64,000 bases of DNA from Clostridium cuniculi (GTDB taxonomy: Bacteria > Bacillota > Clostridia > Clostridiales > Clostridiaceae). The position numbers and the translations under genes were made by a program. Location: NCBI RefSeq assembly GCF_004353185.1, contig NZ_SMUS01000011.1, positions 1 to 64,000 of the forward strand, in the 5' to 3' direction. This document shows, piece after piece, positions 46,609-54,324 of this stretch (the stretch's first letter is position 1; the number at the start of each line of letters is the position of its first letter). The notes under the pieces are model-generated. The model searched no databases and was not told the DNA's origin. It saw nothing but the letters and a program-made list of their open reading frames with translations.

Positions 46609-46634
46609 TCTCTATCTCTCCACTTTGTTAATTT

Positions 46635-46796
46635 CTATTTAACTCTTATTTCTAGCTGATTTCCACACTCTTGACAGTAACATAAGATATATCCATCTCT
46701 CCAGGAATCATCATAATCATTCAATTCAATTGATTCTGTTATGTTATTTTTATGTTTACATACATTGCAAATTTCATATTGTATTTTCTTTCCCAT
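46635..46796 (-). CDS. Small zinc-ribbon protein
   Basis: 53 residues; a short gene between tRNA-Ser and the metallophosphoesterase. The sequence has two Cys knuckles, C-x-x-C (ICNVCK) and C-x-C-x-x-C (CYCQECG), so it should bind one zinc ion, and an acidic linker ESIELNDYDDSW. A weak GAGAG ribosome binding site precedes the ATG. It could bind RNA polymerase or DNA; unproven. Confidence 0.6.
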   Translation of the reverse strand: MGKKIQYEICNVCKHKNNITESIELNDYDDSWRDGYILCYCQECGNQLEIRVK

Positions 46797-46823
46797 CTCT
46801 AATCTCTCTTTTCTTAGTTAATA

Positions 46824-46913
46824 TGGCGTTAAAGGTGGGATTTGAACCCACGGTACTCTTACAAGTACACATCCTTAGCAGGGATGCACAATAAACCACT
46901 CTGACACTTCAAC
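46824..46913 (-). tRNA. tRNA-Ser (anticodon GCU)
   Basis: Complete class II cloverleaf with encoded CCA. Acceptor stem 46907-46913 with 46828-46834 (one G.U), anticodon stem CATCC/GGATG with loop CTGCTAA (anticodon GCT), a long variable arm (TGTACTTGTAAGAGTACC) and the T arm GTGGG-TTCAAAT-CCCAC. It reads AGC/AGU serine codons, and AGT is common in these AT-rich genes. It is embedded in the minus-strand early/middle region, upstream of the zinc-ribbon and phosphoesterase genes. Confidence 0.95.
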
Positions 46914-47310
46914 ATATAATGAGGTGGTTTTTAGGAGAACCATCCTAAACTCTACCTTGTTTTCAACATTTACTCTAAAGATTTTAAGATACCTAGTTTT
47001 CTAAAAACTTGCTAAATCAAACTAAATTTCGGATGCCCAACTAGAGTGTCGGGAGTTTATTATTCACTTTCAGAGGTAACGTTAACTCCTCCTAGTTACT
47101 TTTAGTTTCCAAGGTAGTAACTACCGTAAAACTCTTTAACAAAAATCGTCTTGCTAAGTGCTAGTAACATAGTCTTACCTTCAAACACAAAACAATATAA
47201 GATATGTATTCACTCCATTAGCAGCTGCTACTCATCAACTAACTTCAAAGTGAACTATGGCTAACTGCCGTATTTATGTATAGTCGAGTCATATATACCC
47301 GCTGTTATAT
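46914..47310 (-). ncRNA. Candidate large structured RNA next to tRNA-Ser
   Basis: About 400 nt without gene. On the minus strand at least six separate helices can be drawn: TTCACT/AGTGAA (47209-47214 with 47249-47254) enclosing TTAG/CTAA and GCAGC/GCTGC; AGTTT/AAACT enclosing GGTAG-TTA-CTACC (about 47108-47136); AAACT/AGTTT enclosing CCC/GGG (about 47020-47060); AGTTTT-TAG-AAAACT (about 46995-47009); and TTTAGGA/TCCTAAA (46930-46949). It is G+C-richer than its neighbours. Position beside a phage tRNA recalls the ROOL and GOLLD classes, but I cannot match their consensus. A precursor RNA with the tRNA is likely. Confidence 0.55.
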
Positions 47311-47316
47311 TAATTT

Positions 47317-47508
47317 TTATTCTTCGCTTGGTAACTCTTCTGTTTTAGAAATTTGTAATGAAATTCCTTCTACACCTATAAATTCTTCTAGTTTTTCAGT
47401 TAAATTATAAACTTTAACTTCATCTTTAGAAGTTTCTTCTATGGTAAAAACACCATCCTCACATATTATACACGCATTCGTAAATTTATAATTAGTTGCT
47501 TTCTTCAT
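47317..47508 (-). CDS. Hypothetical 63-aa protein
   Basis: Ribosome binding site TAGGTGAT before the ATG. Beta-rich small protein with no hydrophobic segment (KFTNACIICEDGVFTIEETSKDEVKVYNLTEKLEEFIGVEGISLQISK). It lies 8 nt downstream of the HU-like gene, so co-transcribed. Resembles small phage proteins of unknown role. Confidence 0.6.
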   Translation of the reverse strand: MKKATNYKFTNACIICEDGVFTIEETSKDEVKVYNLTEKLEEFIGVEGISLQISKTEELPSEE

Positions 47509-47516
47509 AATATCAC

Positions 47517-47777
47517 CTACTCATTAACTATTTCTTTGATCTTACTTGATTGTTTATATGCAACTTTTTTACCTGCTTTTATAATAAGTTTCTCACCAGT
47601 AGCAGGATTATGTCCTTCTCTTTCTTTTGTTTCTTTTACTGATAATGTTCCGATTGTACCAAAAACTACTTTCCCATCTTCTAATAATCCTTCAACTACA
47701 ACTTCTTCTAAAGCTGCAATTAATTCCTTCGCCTTTTCTTGTGATACTCCTACCTTTGTTGCAAACTCTTTTCTCAT
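47517..47777 (-). CDS. HU/IHF-type DNA-binding protein
   Basis: 86 residues from ATG. The HU signature is complete: helices QEKAKELIAALEEVVVEGL, then VVFGTIGTLSVKETKEREGHNPATGEKLIIKAGKKVAYKQSSKIKEIV. It bends and compacts DNA. The ribosome binding site GGAGAG is 22 nt before the ATG. An in-frame ATA 15 nt upstream would be well spaced and would restore the usual N-terminal strand/helix (MTLTEMRKEFA), so a non-standard start is possible. Confidence 0.88.
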   Translation of the reverse strand: MRKEFATKVGVSQEKAKELIAALEEVVVEGLLEDGKVVFGTIGTLSVKETKEREGHNPATGEKLIIKAGKKVAYKQSSKIKEIVNE

Positions 47778-47852
47778 TTCTGTTAATGTTATTATTCTCT
47801 CTCCTTCAATTCTCTTTTATTTTATTAATTTTTATTTATCTCACTTCCCTAT

Positions 47853-47884
47853 AAGAAAGGACTGCTCAATCGTACGAACAGCCC
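47853..47884 (-). terminator. Terminator between the RNA polymerase operon and HU gene
   Basis: Minus strand GGGCTGTTC ... GAGCAGTCC hairpin (about 47859-47883) followed by TTTCTTAT. It would end transcripts coming from the polymerase operon. Confidence 0.6.
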
Positions 47885-48130
47885 AAAATATAAAAGGGAG
47901 ATTAGAATTTATGAGATATGCCCCGAAGGGCTTGGTATATAAAGCCTGTTGGCATAAATATCAATGGGGGATGGCTACTCCCTTACGGTTTCACCTTTTA
48001 TATGTCTATTAAGACGATGAAGGTTTATAACTTTGACTCGTTCCCCTTCATTATAGCCCGAAATACTTTAATTTTTAAAACTCTTGAAAGTGGCTTGTAG
48101 ACTAGGTTTAGAGCTTATTATATTTTATTT
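47885..48130 (-). other. Gene-less, hairpin-rich stretch after the polymerase operon
   Basis: About 250 nt (within 47,778-48,130) with G+C-rich hairpins in AT-rich surroundings: ATGAAGG/CCTTCAT (about 48015-48053), GGGAGTAGCCATCCCC (about 47967-47986) and GCCCTTCGGGGC (about 47921-47933). No ORF on either strand has a ribosome binding site. It may be the structured 3' untranslated region of the polymerase operon or a separate RNA. Confidence 0.4.
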
Positions 48131-48958
48131 CTAATTGTCCACAATTTCACCTCTATATTCTCTCTGCTTATTTTTTTTATAATCTTTCCTTAGTATTTTG
48201 AAGCATTTACTGCAATATTGTTGCCTATTGCTTTTGATTTTTATCTCTTTTCCACACTCAATGCAATATGTATAATTTTCTTTATTTCTCCATTTTAAAT
48301 ATTCTACTACTATATTTTCAATAGACTTAATATCTATTTTTATTTTAATTTCTTCAATACCTTCATCTTTACAAAATAATAATTTAATACTAGGTGAAGT
48401 TCCAAAGTTAGTAACATTTAATATTTGACCATTGGTATAATGTGCTAAATCATATATCAGCTTTTCTCTTTGTACAGCTTGTATATCTGATTTTTGTCTA
48501 TATTTAAATCTTGACAACTTAAATATATCTCTACTTGAATAATTAACCCATTCACTTCCGCTTGACTTTGCTAATACTAGCATTATAAATAGTATCTTTT
48601 CTATTTCAATATCCTTAACTCCACTTAGTCCTCCTACATTTTTTATAAAATCTAATTCTTCTTTAAATAATACTACTTCATTATTATAATTTTTATATTC
48701 GCAATATTTCTTTTTAGAATATTTATTTACCATGCCTTGTAGAGTTTCATCCCAATCTCCCATCACAAATCCTTTATAGTTTTCCATCATAAGTCTATCT
48801 ATTTCATTTCTTATTTGTGTTTTATTTAGCTTTTTATCATTTTTAAGATATTTAATATAACATCTAAGTCCTACATTTGTATTCTCATTTATTTTACCGT
48901 TATCCTCCTCTATCTTTTGTCCTAATTCTCTTTCATTAATCAATGTCCACAAATTCAT
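48131..48958 (-). CDS. Zinc-ribbon protein coupled to the RNA polymerase
   Basis: 275 residues from the ATG at 48958, whose A is the last base of the polymerase stop codon (TAATG), with AAGGAGAG correctly spaced inside the end of that gene. Mostly helical; residues about 85-200 are a helical body. The C-terminus has CIECGKEIKIKSNRQQYCSKC, a four-Cys zinc ribbon, and a basic tail KDYKKNKQREYRGE. It is the only gene co-translated with the polymerase, so a DNA-binding or specificity partner is a reasonable guess. No homologue recognised. Confidence 0.65.
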   Translation of the reverse strand: MNLWTLINERELGQKIEEDNGKINENTNVGLRCYIKYLKNDKKLNKTQIRNEIDRLMMENYKGFVMGDWDETLQGMVNKYSKKKYCEYKNYNNEVVLFKEELDFIKNVGGLSGVKDIEIEKILFIMLVLAKSSGSEWVNYSSRDIFKLSRFKYRQKSDIQAVQREKLIYDLAHYTNGQILNVTNFGTSPSIKLLFCKDEGIEEIKIKIDIKSIENIVVEYLKWRNKENYTYCIECGKEIKIKSNRQQYCSKCFKILRKDYKKNKQREYRGEIVDN

Positions 48959-51753
48959 TAACATCTCTCCTTAACTTGTAATTTTGTCATTTTAAATTTT
49001 TCACCATTAAATCTTATATCTCCGCTATCATCCCTTTTAGGATATTCTATAATATAGTTGCTTTTTGATAATAAGTTATCTATAATAACTTCTCCTACCA
49101 TAGACCATACAAATGATTTACTTATTTTGTTCTTTTTATATGCCAGATCCACTAGCGCATTAGTTAAATACTGCTTGTTCGCTATTATCTCGCTAGCACT
49201 CATTTTAATTTCATCAAATATCTCTATAGAAGAATTCTTTTTATTTTCCTTATCGCCTGAATCATCTTTATTTTTTATAGCTTTTTTATATTCTTGATAT
49301 AAGTTAACCATTCCTTTTACCTCTGAATTTGTAGGGGTATATTTATCATTAGACTTGTATAATTCATAGTTAAATCCATTATCTTTTCTACTATACTTAA
49401 AATCTCCATCAAAGACATTCTCAACTTTAGCTGCTATCTTATTCACAATACAAGGATTGTTGCTTACTGGCATATGTTTCTCATAATACTTTACAAAATC
49501 TAATTCTGCTTCTGTTTTATTCTCAGTAGAAATTAATTCTTCTATTGATTTTCTAAAATTCCTTAATGAATTTATTTCCATTGATTTTATATAGTTTAAA
49601 TATTCTTTATTCACATCGTTATATATGTACCTGAAATAATATGGTTTCTTTTCTGTTAAAACTTTCTGATTAAATTCTTTCCACTTTATAGTTTCTTCAT
49701 CATCTAATATCTCACCAGTTTCTTTATCAATATTTAAAGTAACTGAACTATAATTTAACCAATAGCTAGGTATAGGTCTAGGCGGAATTCCATTTTTAGC
49801 ACTATCTATACATTCTTGCTGCAGATATTGTATACACATTATTCTGTAGTCTAATTCTTTATATTCTTCACTACCTTCTTTAAACAGTGAAATTTTATCA
49901 TAACATGATGATCCAAAGTTGGTCACACTTCCTACCTTATTACCGAAACCATCTTTTATAGCCTTCATAAAATCTTCTTTTGTGGGATTAGATATTTTTT
50001 TACTATTCTTTCCTTCGCAAAATATAGTAGGCAAATCATATATCCCCTTTATTAATATTTCGTTGCTAGTAGTAAAATTTATATCCCCATCAAAATCTTC
50101 GCCATTCATAGCAGCCATAGTTGTATCCCAAGCATTAAATACTATAATATTTTTAAAATTACCGTACCACTTAACAACTTCATCTCTATTGCACACTTCC
50201 ATAACTCTTGCATTTTGTTTACAACTCATGGGACTTCTAAAAGCAGCTACCTTATCTACGCCTAAATTCCTCCAATATTCAATATAAAATTCACCACTCT
50301 TTAATAGACCTTTAGGTTCTAAGCCAAACATATTTTCCAATTGTATTACTGGCTCTCCGATGGCTACCTGGTAGTTTCCGTTAACACTTATCTTTCCCGT
50401 CTTTAATGTGTTAACTCTTTTCTGTATAGAACGTCTGATTCTATCTCTAATATAAGAATCGTTGATACAATCTTTATTTATCATTAACGCATTTATATGT
50501 CTAGTTTCAATATCATCAGTCCATACATTTCTATCATTCAAATCTTTTCCACGTCCATATAATATTGATTTTATGTAGTTATCACCTATAACCTCTTTAA
50601 TTTCCGTTATATCTTTTTGTAATAAATTATCTATATCTTCATCAGATAAGTTTAAACATTGTATGTATTGATAATTTAACATTCTTTCATTATCTATCTC
50701 GTCATGAACATATTTCGTCACTGAAAATCCATGATTATTTCTCTCACATTCCTCTAAATAATGTTCTAGCGATTTATAATGATTGGATAACTTTAACATG
50801 CTTCTATTTATTATCATATCTACATCTTTTAAATCCCATTCTTTCCCCCAAACATCAATAACTTTTTTACCTCGCATATCCTCTCTTGAATTCGCATATT
50901 CTTCAAAGTCAAATGCTGTAACAACGCCTTTTAACCATGCATTTCTTATTACAAATGACGTTGGTGTATAATTCAACCTTAAATCTATTCCCCATTTCTT
51001 TGCTAATTCTGGTCTTATTAAACCACAACCGTCACAAGCATTATTCATAACTTCATAATCTTCGATTTCTTCAACTGTTGGGGAAATTTTATCATCATCG
51101 AACTTTATATGTATGACATTATCTCTAAATTTCGTTTCAACATCTTCTACAACTAATATGTTAGGTGTATTTGTTACTGGAGTAGAAGAACTAAATGTTA
51201 ATGCTTTATATGCCATTAGTTTACTAGGCATAGTTGGAATACTAAAATCAGCTCCGTTATTAATTCTTTTCTCTAATTCTTTATTTACCGAATCCTCAAC
51301 AAACACTACTGAGTTGCATTTTATTCCTCCTGGAGTCCCTAATATCGGTTTATATGTTTTTCCATTCAAAATGAACCCTTCTTCAGAATATTTATCATAA
51401 TCACTGTCTGTTTTAAAAACAACATTACATATTTTATCTTGCAAAGAAGCTTCTAAAAGATTATTATTTAATTCTTTTAGTCTTAATCTTAATTTATTCT
51501 TATCTTCAGACTTATCTAAGCTCCTTCTTATTTTTTTTATTTCTTCTCTTATTTTATTTATGTATTCTTCATCAAATTCTGAATCAATTATATCTCTGAT
51601 GTTTCTAGTGCTATCAGAATCACCAATTCCCACTATAAATCTATTCTTGATTCCTTTTCTAATATTTTTTATTTCTACTTTTCCTTTATTTCTTCTTATA
51701 TAATCACTGTTTATCTTATAACAGTATCTTTGATTTAAAATATTTTTACTCAT
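48958..51753 (-). CDS. Single-subunit RNA polymerase of the RdRP/YonO superfamily
   Basis: 931 residues from the ATG after GAGGGATAAA. Two double-psi beta-barrel motif sets of cellular RNA polymerases and eukaryotic RNA-dependent RNA polymerases are visible. The first is DGCGLI (241-246), then TPTSFVIRNAWLKGVV (263-278) with the conserved Lys275, matching the RdRP block DGxGxIS...PSAFQIRxGGxKG. The second is FRSPMS (505-510), then IIVFN (536-540) and the metal-binding GEDFDGD (551-557; Asp553, 555, 557), matching RNPxxxPGD...SGGDLDGD. An N-terminal coiled coil precedes them. YonO of SPbeta and crAss-like phage polymerases are known relatives. It probably transcribes phage DNA. Confidence 0.9.
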   Translation of the reverse strand: MSKNILNQRYCYKINSDYIRRNKGKVEIKNIRKGIKNRFIVGIGDSDSTRNIRDIIDSEFDEEYINKIREEIKKIRRSLDKSEDKNKLRLRLKELNNNLLEASLQDKICNVVFKTDSDYDKYSEEGFILNGKTYKPILGTPGGIKCNSVVFVEDSVNKELEKRINNGADFSIPTMPSKLMAYKALTFSSSTPVTNTPNILVVEDVETKFRDNVIHIKFDDDKISPTVEEIEDYEVMNNACDGCGLIRPELAKKWGIDLRLNYTPTSFVIRNAWLKGVVTAFDFEEYANSREDMRGKKVIDVWGKEWDLKDVDMIINRSMLKLSNHYKSLEHYLEECERNNHGFSVTKYVHDEIDNERMLNYQYIQCLNLSDEDIDNLLQKDITEIKEVIGDNYIKSILYGRGKDLNDRNVWTDDIETRHINALMINKDCINDSYIRDRIRRSIQKRVNTLKTGKISVNGNYQVAIGEPVIQLENMFGLEPKGLLKSGEFYIEYWRNLGVDKVAAFRSPMSCKQNARVMEVCNRDEVVKWYGNFKNIIVFNAWDTTMAAMNGEDFDGDINFTTSNEILIKGIYDLPTIFCEGKNSKKISNPTKEDFMKAIKDGFGNKVGSVTNFGSSCYDKISLFKEGSEEYKELDYRIMCIQYLQQECIDSAKNGIPPRPIPSYWLNYSSVTLNIDKETGEILDDEETIKWKEFNQKVLTEKKPYYFRYIYNDVNKEYLNYIKSMEINSLRNFRKSIEELISTENKTEAELDFVKYYEKHMPVSNNPCIVNKIAAKVENVFDGDFKYSRKDNGFNYELYKSNDKYTPTNSEVKGMVNLYQEYKKAIKNKDDSGDKENKKNSSIEIFDEIKMSASEIIANKQYLTNALVDLAYKKNKISKSFVWSMVGEVIIDNLLSKSNYIIEYPKRDDSGDIRFNGEKFKMTKLQVKERC

Positions 51754-51777
51754 TTTATCCCTCAATTTTGTTAATTT

Positions 51778-52041
51778 CTATAGTATTATTAAAAATCTTA
51801 AATCATATTCACCTGTTTGTCCTATTATTTCGTAATCAACATCAAAAATTTGATCTCCCCAGGACTCTCTAATACTTTCGCATATTCTTATCGCTAATTC
51901 TTCCATCTTCGTATATGTATCATTATCTTTAACATAGCCATCAAATTCATTTATTTTTATATATTGTCCTTCTATTTCTGCCATTAAATCAAACTTAACT
52001 CCTAATTCCTCAACAATTCCTCTAATAATATCTTCACCCAT
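51778..52041 (-). CDS. Hypothetical 87-aa protein
   Basis: Acidic alpha/beta protein (GIVEELGVKFDLMAEIEGQYIKINEFDGYVKDNDTYTKMEELAIRICESIRESWGDQIFDVDYEI). ATG with AAGGAGAG. It lies 24 nt upstream of the polymerase gene and is probably in the same operon. Function unknown. Confidence 0.65.
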   Translation of the reverse strand: MGEDIIRGIVEELGVKFDLMAEIEGQYIKINEFDGYVKDNDTYTKMEELAIRICESIRESWGDQIFDVDYEIIGQTGEYDLRFLIIL

Positions 52042-52208
52042 TTTAATTCTCTCCTTTATTTTTAATTTTTATAAACTCTCGAATTAAAAATCAAAAATAA
52101 CAGTATTTTTCATGTTTAATTATGTATTCAATAACTTATTCATTTTAATATGTAAAACTTAAAATAGACCGATATTTTTAACTTTTTCTTCGAGAAAACA
52201 TATGTGTA

Positions 52209-52667
52209 TTACTTATTATTAATATTTTTATTAAATCTTTCTCTTAAAATTGCTTTTTCTTCTTCAGACATTTCAACGTACAGCCCTGAATCAATATATT
52301 TTTGCTTGTCTTTCTTAAACCATTGCTGCTTTCTTAAATTTTTAATACTCCAAGGTTTTATATCTACGCCATTTGTAGAAGCTCCTACCTCTTTTGCAAC
52401 TATATCTAAACTCTCTTCCGCAAATTGTATCAAAACATCACCATCTGTACTTAGATTTCTTACTCTATTTACACCTAATTCTATCAGCTTCTTACTAAAT
52501 TGTTCAGAATTACCACGTCTTGGTTTATAATAAGCTAACAAATCATCACCAATTCTATATATCTGTCCATCTTTTGCACATTGTATATATGTATCTTCCT
52601 TTATCGGTTCTAAACCATTCCTATCCCATTCACAACAGATTCTATAACTACCTAAATATTTATTCAT
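52209..52667 (-). CDS. Hypothetical 152-aa protein
   Basis: ATG with AGAGGTAG. The N-terminal half is a small beta domain (GSYRICCEWDRNGLEPIKEDTYIQCAKDGQIYRIGDDLLAYYKPRRG). The second half is helical with KNLRKQQWFKKDKQKYIDSG and a basic end. It is upstream of the polymerase operon; expression with it is possible. No family recognised. Confidence 0.6.
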   Translation of the reverse strand: MNKYLGSYRICCEWDRNGLEPIKEDTYIQCAKDGQIYRIGDDLLAYYKPRRGNSEQFSKKLIELGVNRVRNLSTDGDVLIQFAEESLDIVAKEVGASTNGVDIKPWSIKNLRKQQWFKKDKQKYIDSGLYVEMSEEEKAILRERFNKNINNK

Positions 52668-52736
52668 TTTTCTACCTCTTTATTTTGTTAATTTATATTT
52701 ATGCGTTTAAATCGCATTATAATAAATTTTAAGCGC

Positions 52737-52764
52737 TTTTATTTTTAGACGATAAATTATACCT
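52737..52764. repeat. 28-bp direct repeat, left copy
   Basis: A perfect 28-bp match to 61937-61964 in the same orientation, containing TAGACGATAAATTATACCT. The two copies flank the partition/FtsK/rep module (9.2 kb apart). A nearby 14-bp string ACTTTTTCTTCGAG also occurs twice (about 52186 and 52802). Confidence 0.85.
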
Positions 52765-52954
52765 ATAACTACTAAACTCTATTCTTACAGCCTGTAATTC
52801 ACTTTTTCTTCGAGTATATCAATGTATCTCTTATCGTCTATTTAATTATCAACTTAACCTCCTTTCTATATCCATTATATAACATATAAATCTCCTTGTC
52901 AATCTATTTTGTTAATTTATATTAAAATATTTTTAAGGGGCTTATTTGCCCCAT

Positions 52955-53617
52955 TTATCTATTTCCAAACAGTAATTTATGCAACTTTCTTCCAAATCCT
53001 TCTTTATAAGAAGCTTTTTCTATTTCTTCTTTTGTCACGCAGCTCATTTGTTTTATTTCTTCCAAAACTTTATTTTGTTGTTCTATTTTATTTTCAATAA
53101 TCTTATTGTTTTCTGAAACCTTATCTAAATAAGAATCAAGTTTTTCATCTATCATCTCATCTAAAGTTGTGCATAATTCTTGTTTTAAATCATCATTAAC
53201 TTTATATTGAGCTTCCAACATTAACTTTAACTCATTTCTTATATCAACCTGGATTTGAGATCTGAACATCTCTAATTGATTTTGCATTTCTAATTTGATT
53301 GCTTCTGAAAATACTTCTACAGCTAAAGGTTTATCATTTGGAATTAAACCTTCTTCAGTAAATATATCTTCTCTCTCGCAATATTTTTGTATCTGCTGGA
53401 TAGTCAAACCATCTTCTCTTAACTTTAATATAAACTCAAACTTCTTTAGTGAAGGCTTTGTAAATTTTCTCATTTTATTACTATATTCTAAATCTAATAT
53501 TTCACTAAAAGCAGTCATATAATGTCTCACTGTAGAAACTGGCAAATCGAACATTTCAGCTACCTGGGTAGCAGAATATCTAATATTATCCTCACCTTTT
53601 ATTATATTATCACTCAT
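52955..53617 (-). CDS. tubY: TubY: MerR-like regulator of the tubulin partition system
   Basis: 220 residues from the ATG at 53617, 8 nt after GAGG. Residues about 10-75 are a MerR-type helix-turn-helix (IRYSATQVAEMFDLPVSTVRHYMTAFSEIL...LKLREDGLTIQQIQKYCE). A long coiled coil spans about 100-200. The last residues (KEGFGRKLHKLLFGNR) form a basic amphipathic helix. This is the layout of TubY in c-st-type phages, which modulates TubZ. It is divergent from tubR-tubZ across the repeat region, with likely operators at 53635-53690. Confidence 0.8.
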   Translation of the reverse strand: MSDNIIKGEDNIRYSATQVAEMFDLPVSTVRHYMTAFSEILDLEYSNKMRKFTKPSLKKFEFILKLREDGLTIQQIQKYCEREDIFTEEGLIPNDKPLAVEVFSEAIKLEMQNQLEMFRSQIQVDIRNELKLMLEAQYKVNDDLKQELCTTLDEMIDEKLDSYLDKVSENNKIIENKIEQQNKVLEEIKQMSCVTKEEIEKASYKEGFGRKLHKLLFGNR

Positions 53618-53634
53618 CAACATCACCTCATAAA

Positions 53635-53690
53635 ACTAAAGTAAACTATATCTAAAGTTTACCATAATAGATATAAAAGTAAACACTTTT
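53635..53690. promoter_or_regulatory. Inverted repeat at the tubY start (operator)
   Basis: GTAAACT (53641-53647) and AGTTTAC (53656-53662) form a 7-bp inverted repeat, and AAAGTAAAC occurs again at about 53676. A site just upstream of tubY fits control by a MerR-like protein, probably TubY itself. Promoter boxes could not be set with certainty. Confidence 0.5.
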
Positions 53691-53704
53691 CTTTAATTTA
53701 AATA

Positions 53705-53912
53705 CATTCAACTTTACTTTTACTTCACTTAATATACGAACAACTTCATATTAACTTTACTTTACATATATAAAACTTTATATTTACTTAACTTTATTAT
53801 AATATATATCTACCTTTACTTTAGTTTGATAAAATATTTTTTAGTTCTTTTAAGTTTGTTTTACTTTTTTAAAGTTTTTTATAATTTGTTTAAGTTTTTT
53901 ATAAAGCGTTTT
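53705..53912. repeat. Candidate centromere (tubC) for TubR
   Basis: AT-rich repeat array between tubY and tubR. The left part has repeats of ACTTTAC (about 53711, 53755 and a variant near 53815). The right part has TAAGTTTG (53851), AAAGTTTTTTATAA (53871) and TAAGTTTTTTATAA (53891), spaced 20-21 bp, i.e. two helical turns. Iterons upstream of tubR are the known binding site of TubR in related systems. Assignment by position and spacing. Confidence 0.6.
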
Positions 53913-54033
53913 ATTTATTTTTACTTTTTATTAGTAACATTATAGTTTTTTACGATTATATTATAGTGTGTTTTAATAATTTATACTTGTATTTATCTTT
54001 TTATTATGGTAATATTTAGTTGAGGTGGTTGAG

Positions 54034-54321
54034 TTGGGTGGAAATTTCACAGAAAATGATTATAAAATAATGAAAGCTATCTTAGATAAAAACGATAAGC
54101 AAAAAGGATTACGTAGAAATAAAGCTACTACAATAGAGGAGATTCAAGGAAAAACAAGTTTATCATCTACAAAAATAAGAAACACTTTAAATTCATTTAT
54201 CCAACATGGTTTTGTGTGTGAAGGAATTAAGCAAGGGCGAACAAAAACATATATGATGACTGAAGAAGGTTTAATAGAATTAAATAGTTTAAGAATGAAT
54301 ATATTCGGAAAGGTGGAGTAA
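54034..54321 (+). CDS. tubR: TubR: centromere-binding adaptor
   Basis: 95 residues from a TTG at 54034 that follows GAGGTGG; an in-frame GTG at 54025 is inside that site. Winged-helix protein: NDYKIMKAILDKNDKQKGLRRNKATTIEEIQGKTSLSSTKIRNTLNSFIQHGFVCEGIKQGRTKTYMMTEEG (recognition helix about 48-65, wing about 73-83). TubR binds tubC iterons and the C-terminus of TubZ. It is 3 nt from tubZ, in one operon. Confidence 0.85.
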   Translation: MGGNFTENDYKIMKAILDKNDKQKGLRRNKATTIEEIQGKTSLSSTKIRNTLNSFIQHGFVCEGIKQGRTKTYMMTEEGLIELNSLRMNIFGKVE

Positions 54322-54324
54322 TAA

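Noticed and set aside
46914..47310. Possible second group I intron (ACTAGAG and ATAGTC strings)
   Set aside because: R- and S-like strings are too far apart and not in a consistent order with P/Q, and no split gene surrounds them.
47536..48012. Plus-strand ORFs opposite the HU gene and the hairpin region
   Set aside because: No ribosome binding site, low-complexity shadow of a real gene on the other strand, and amino-acid composition unlike the neighbours.
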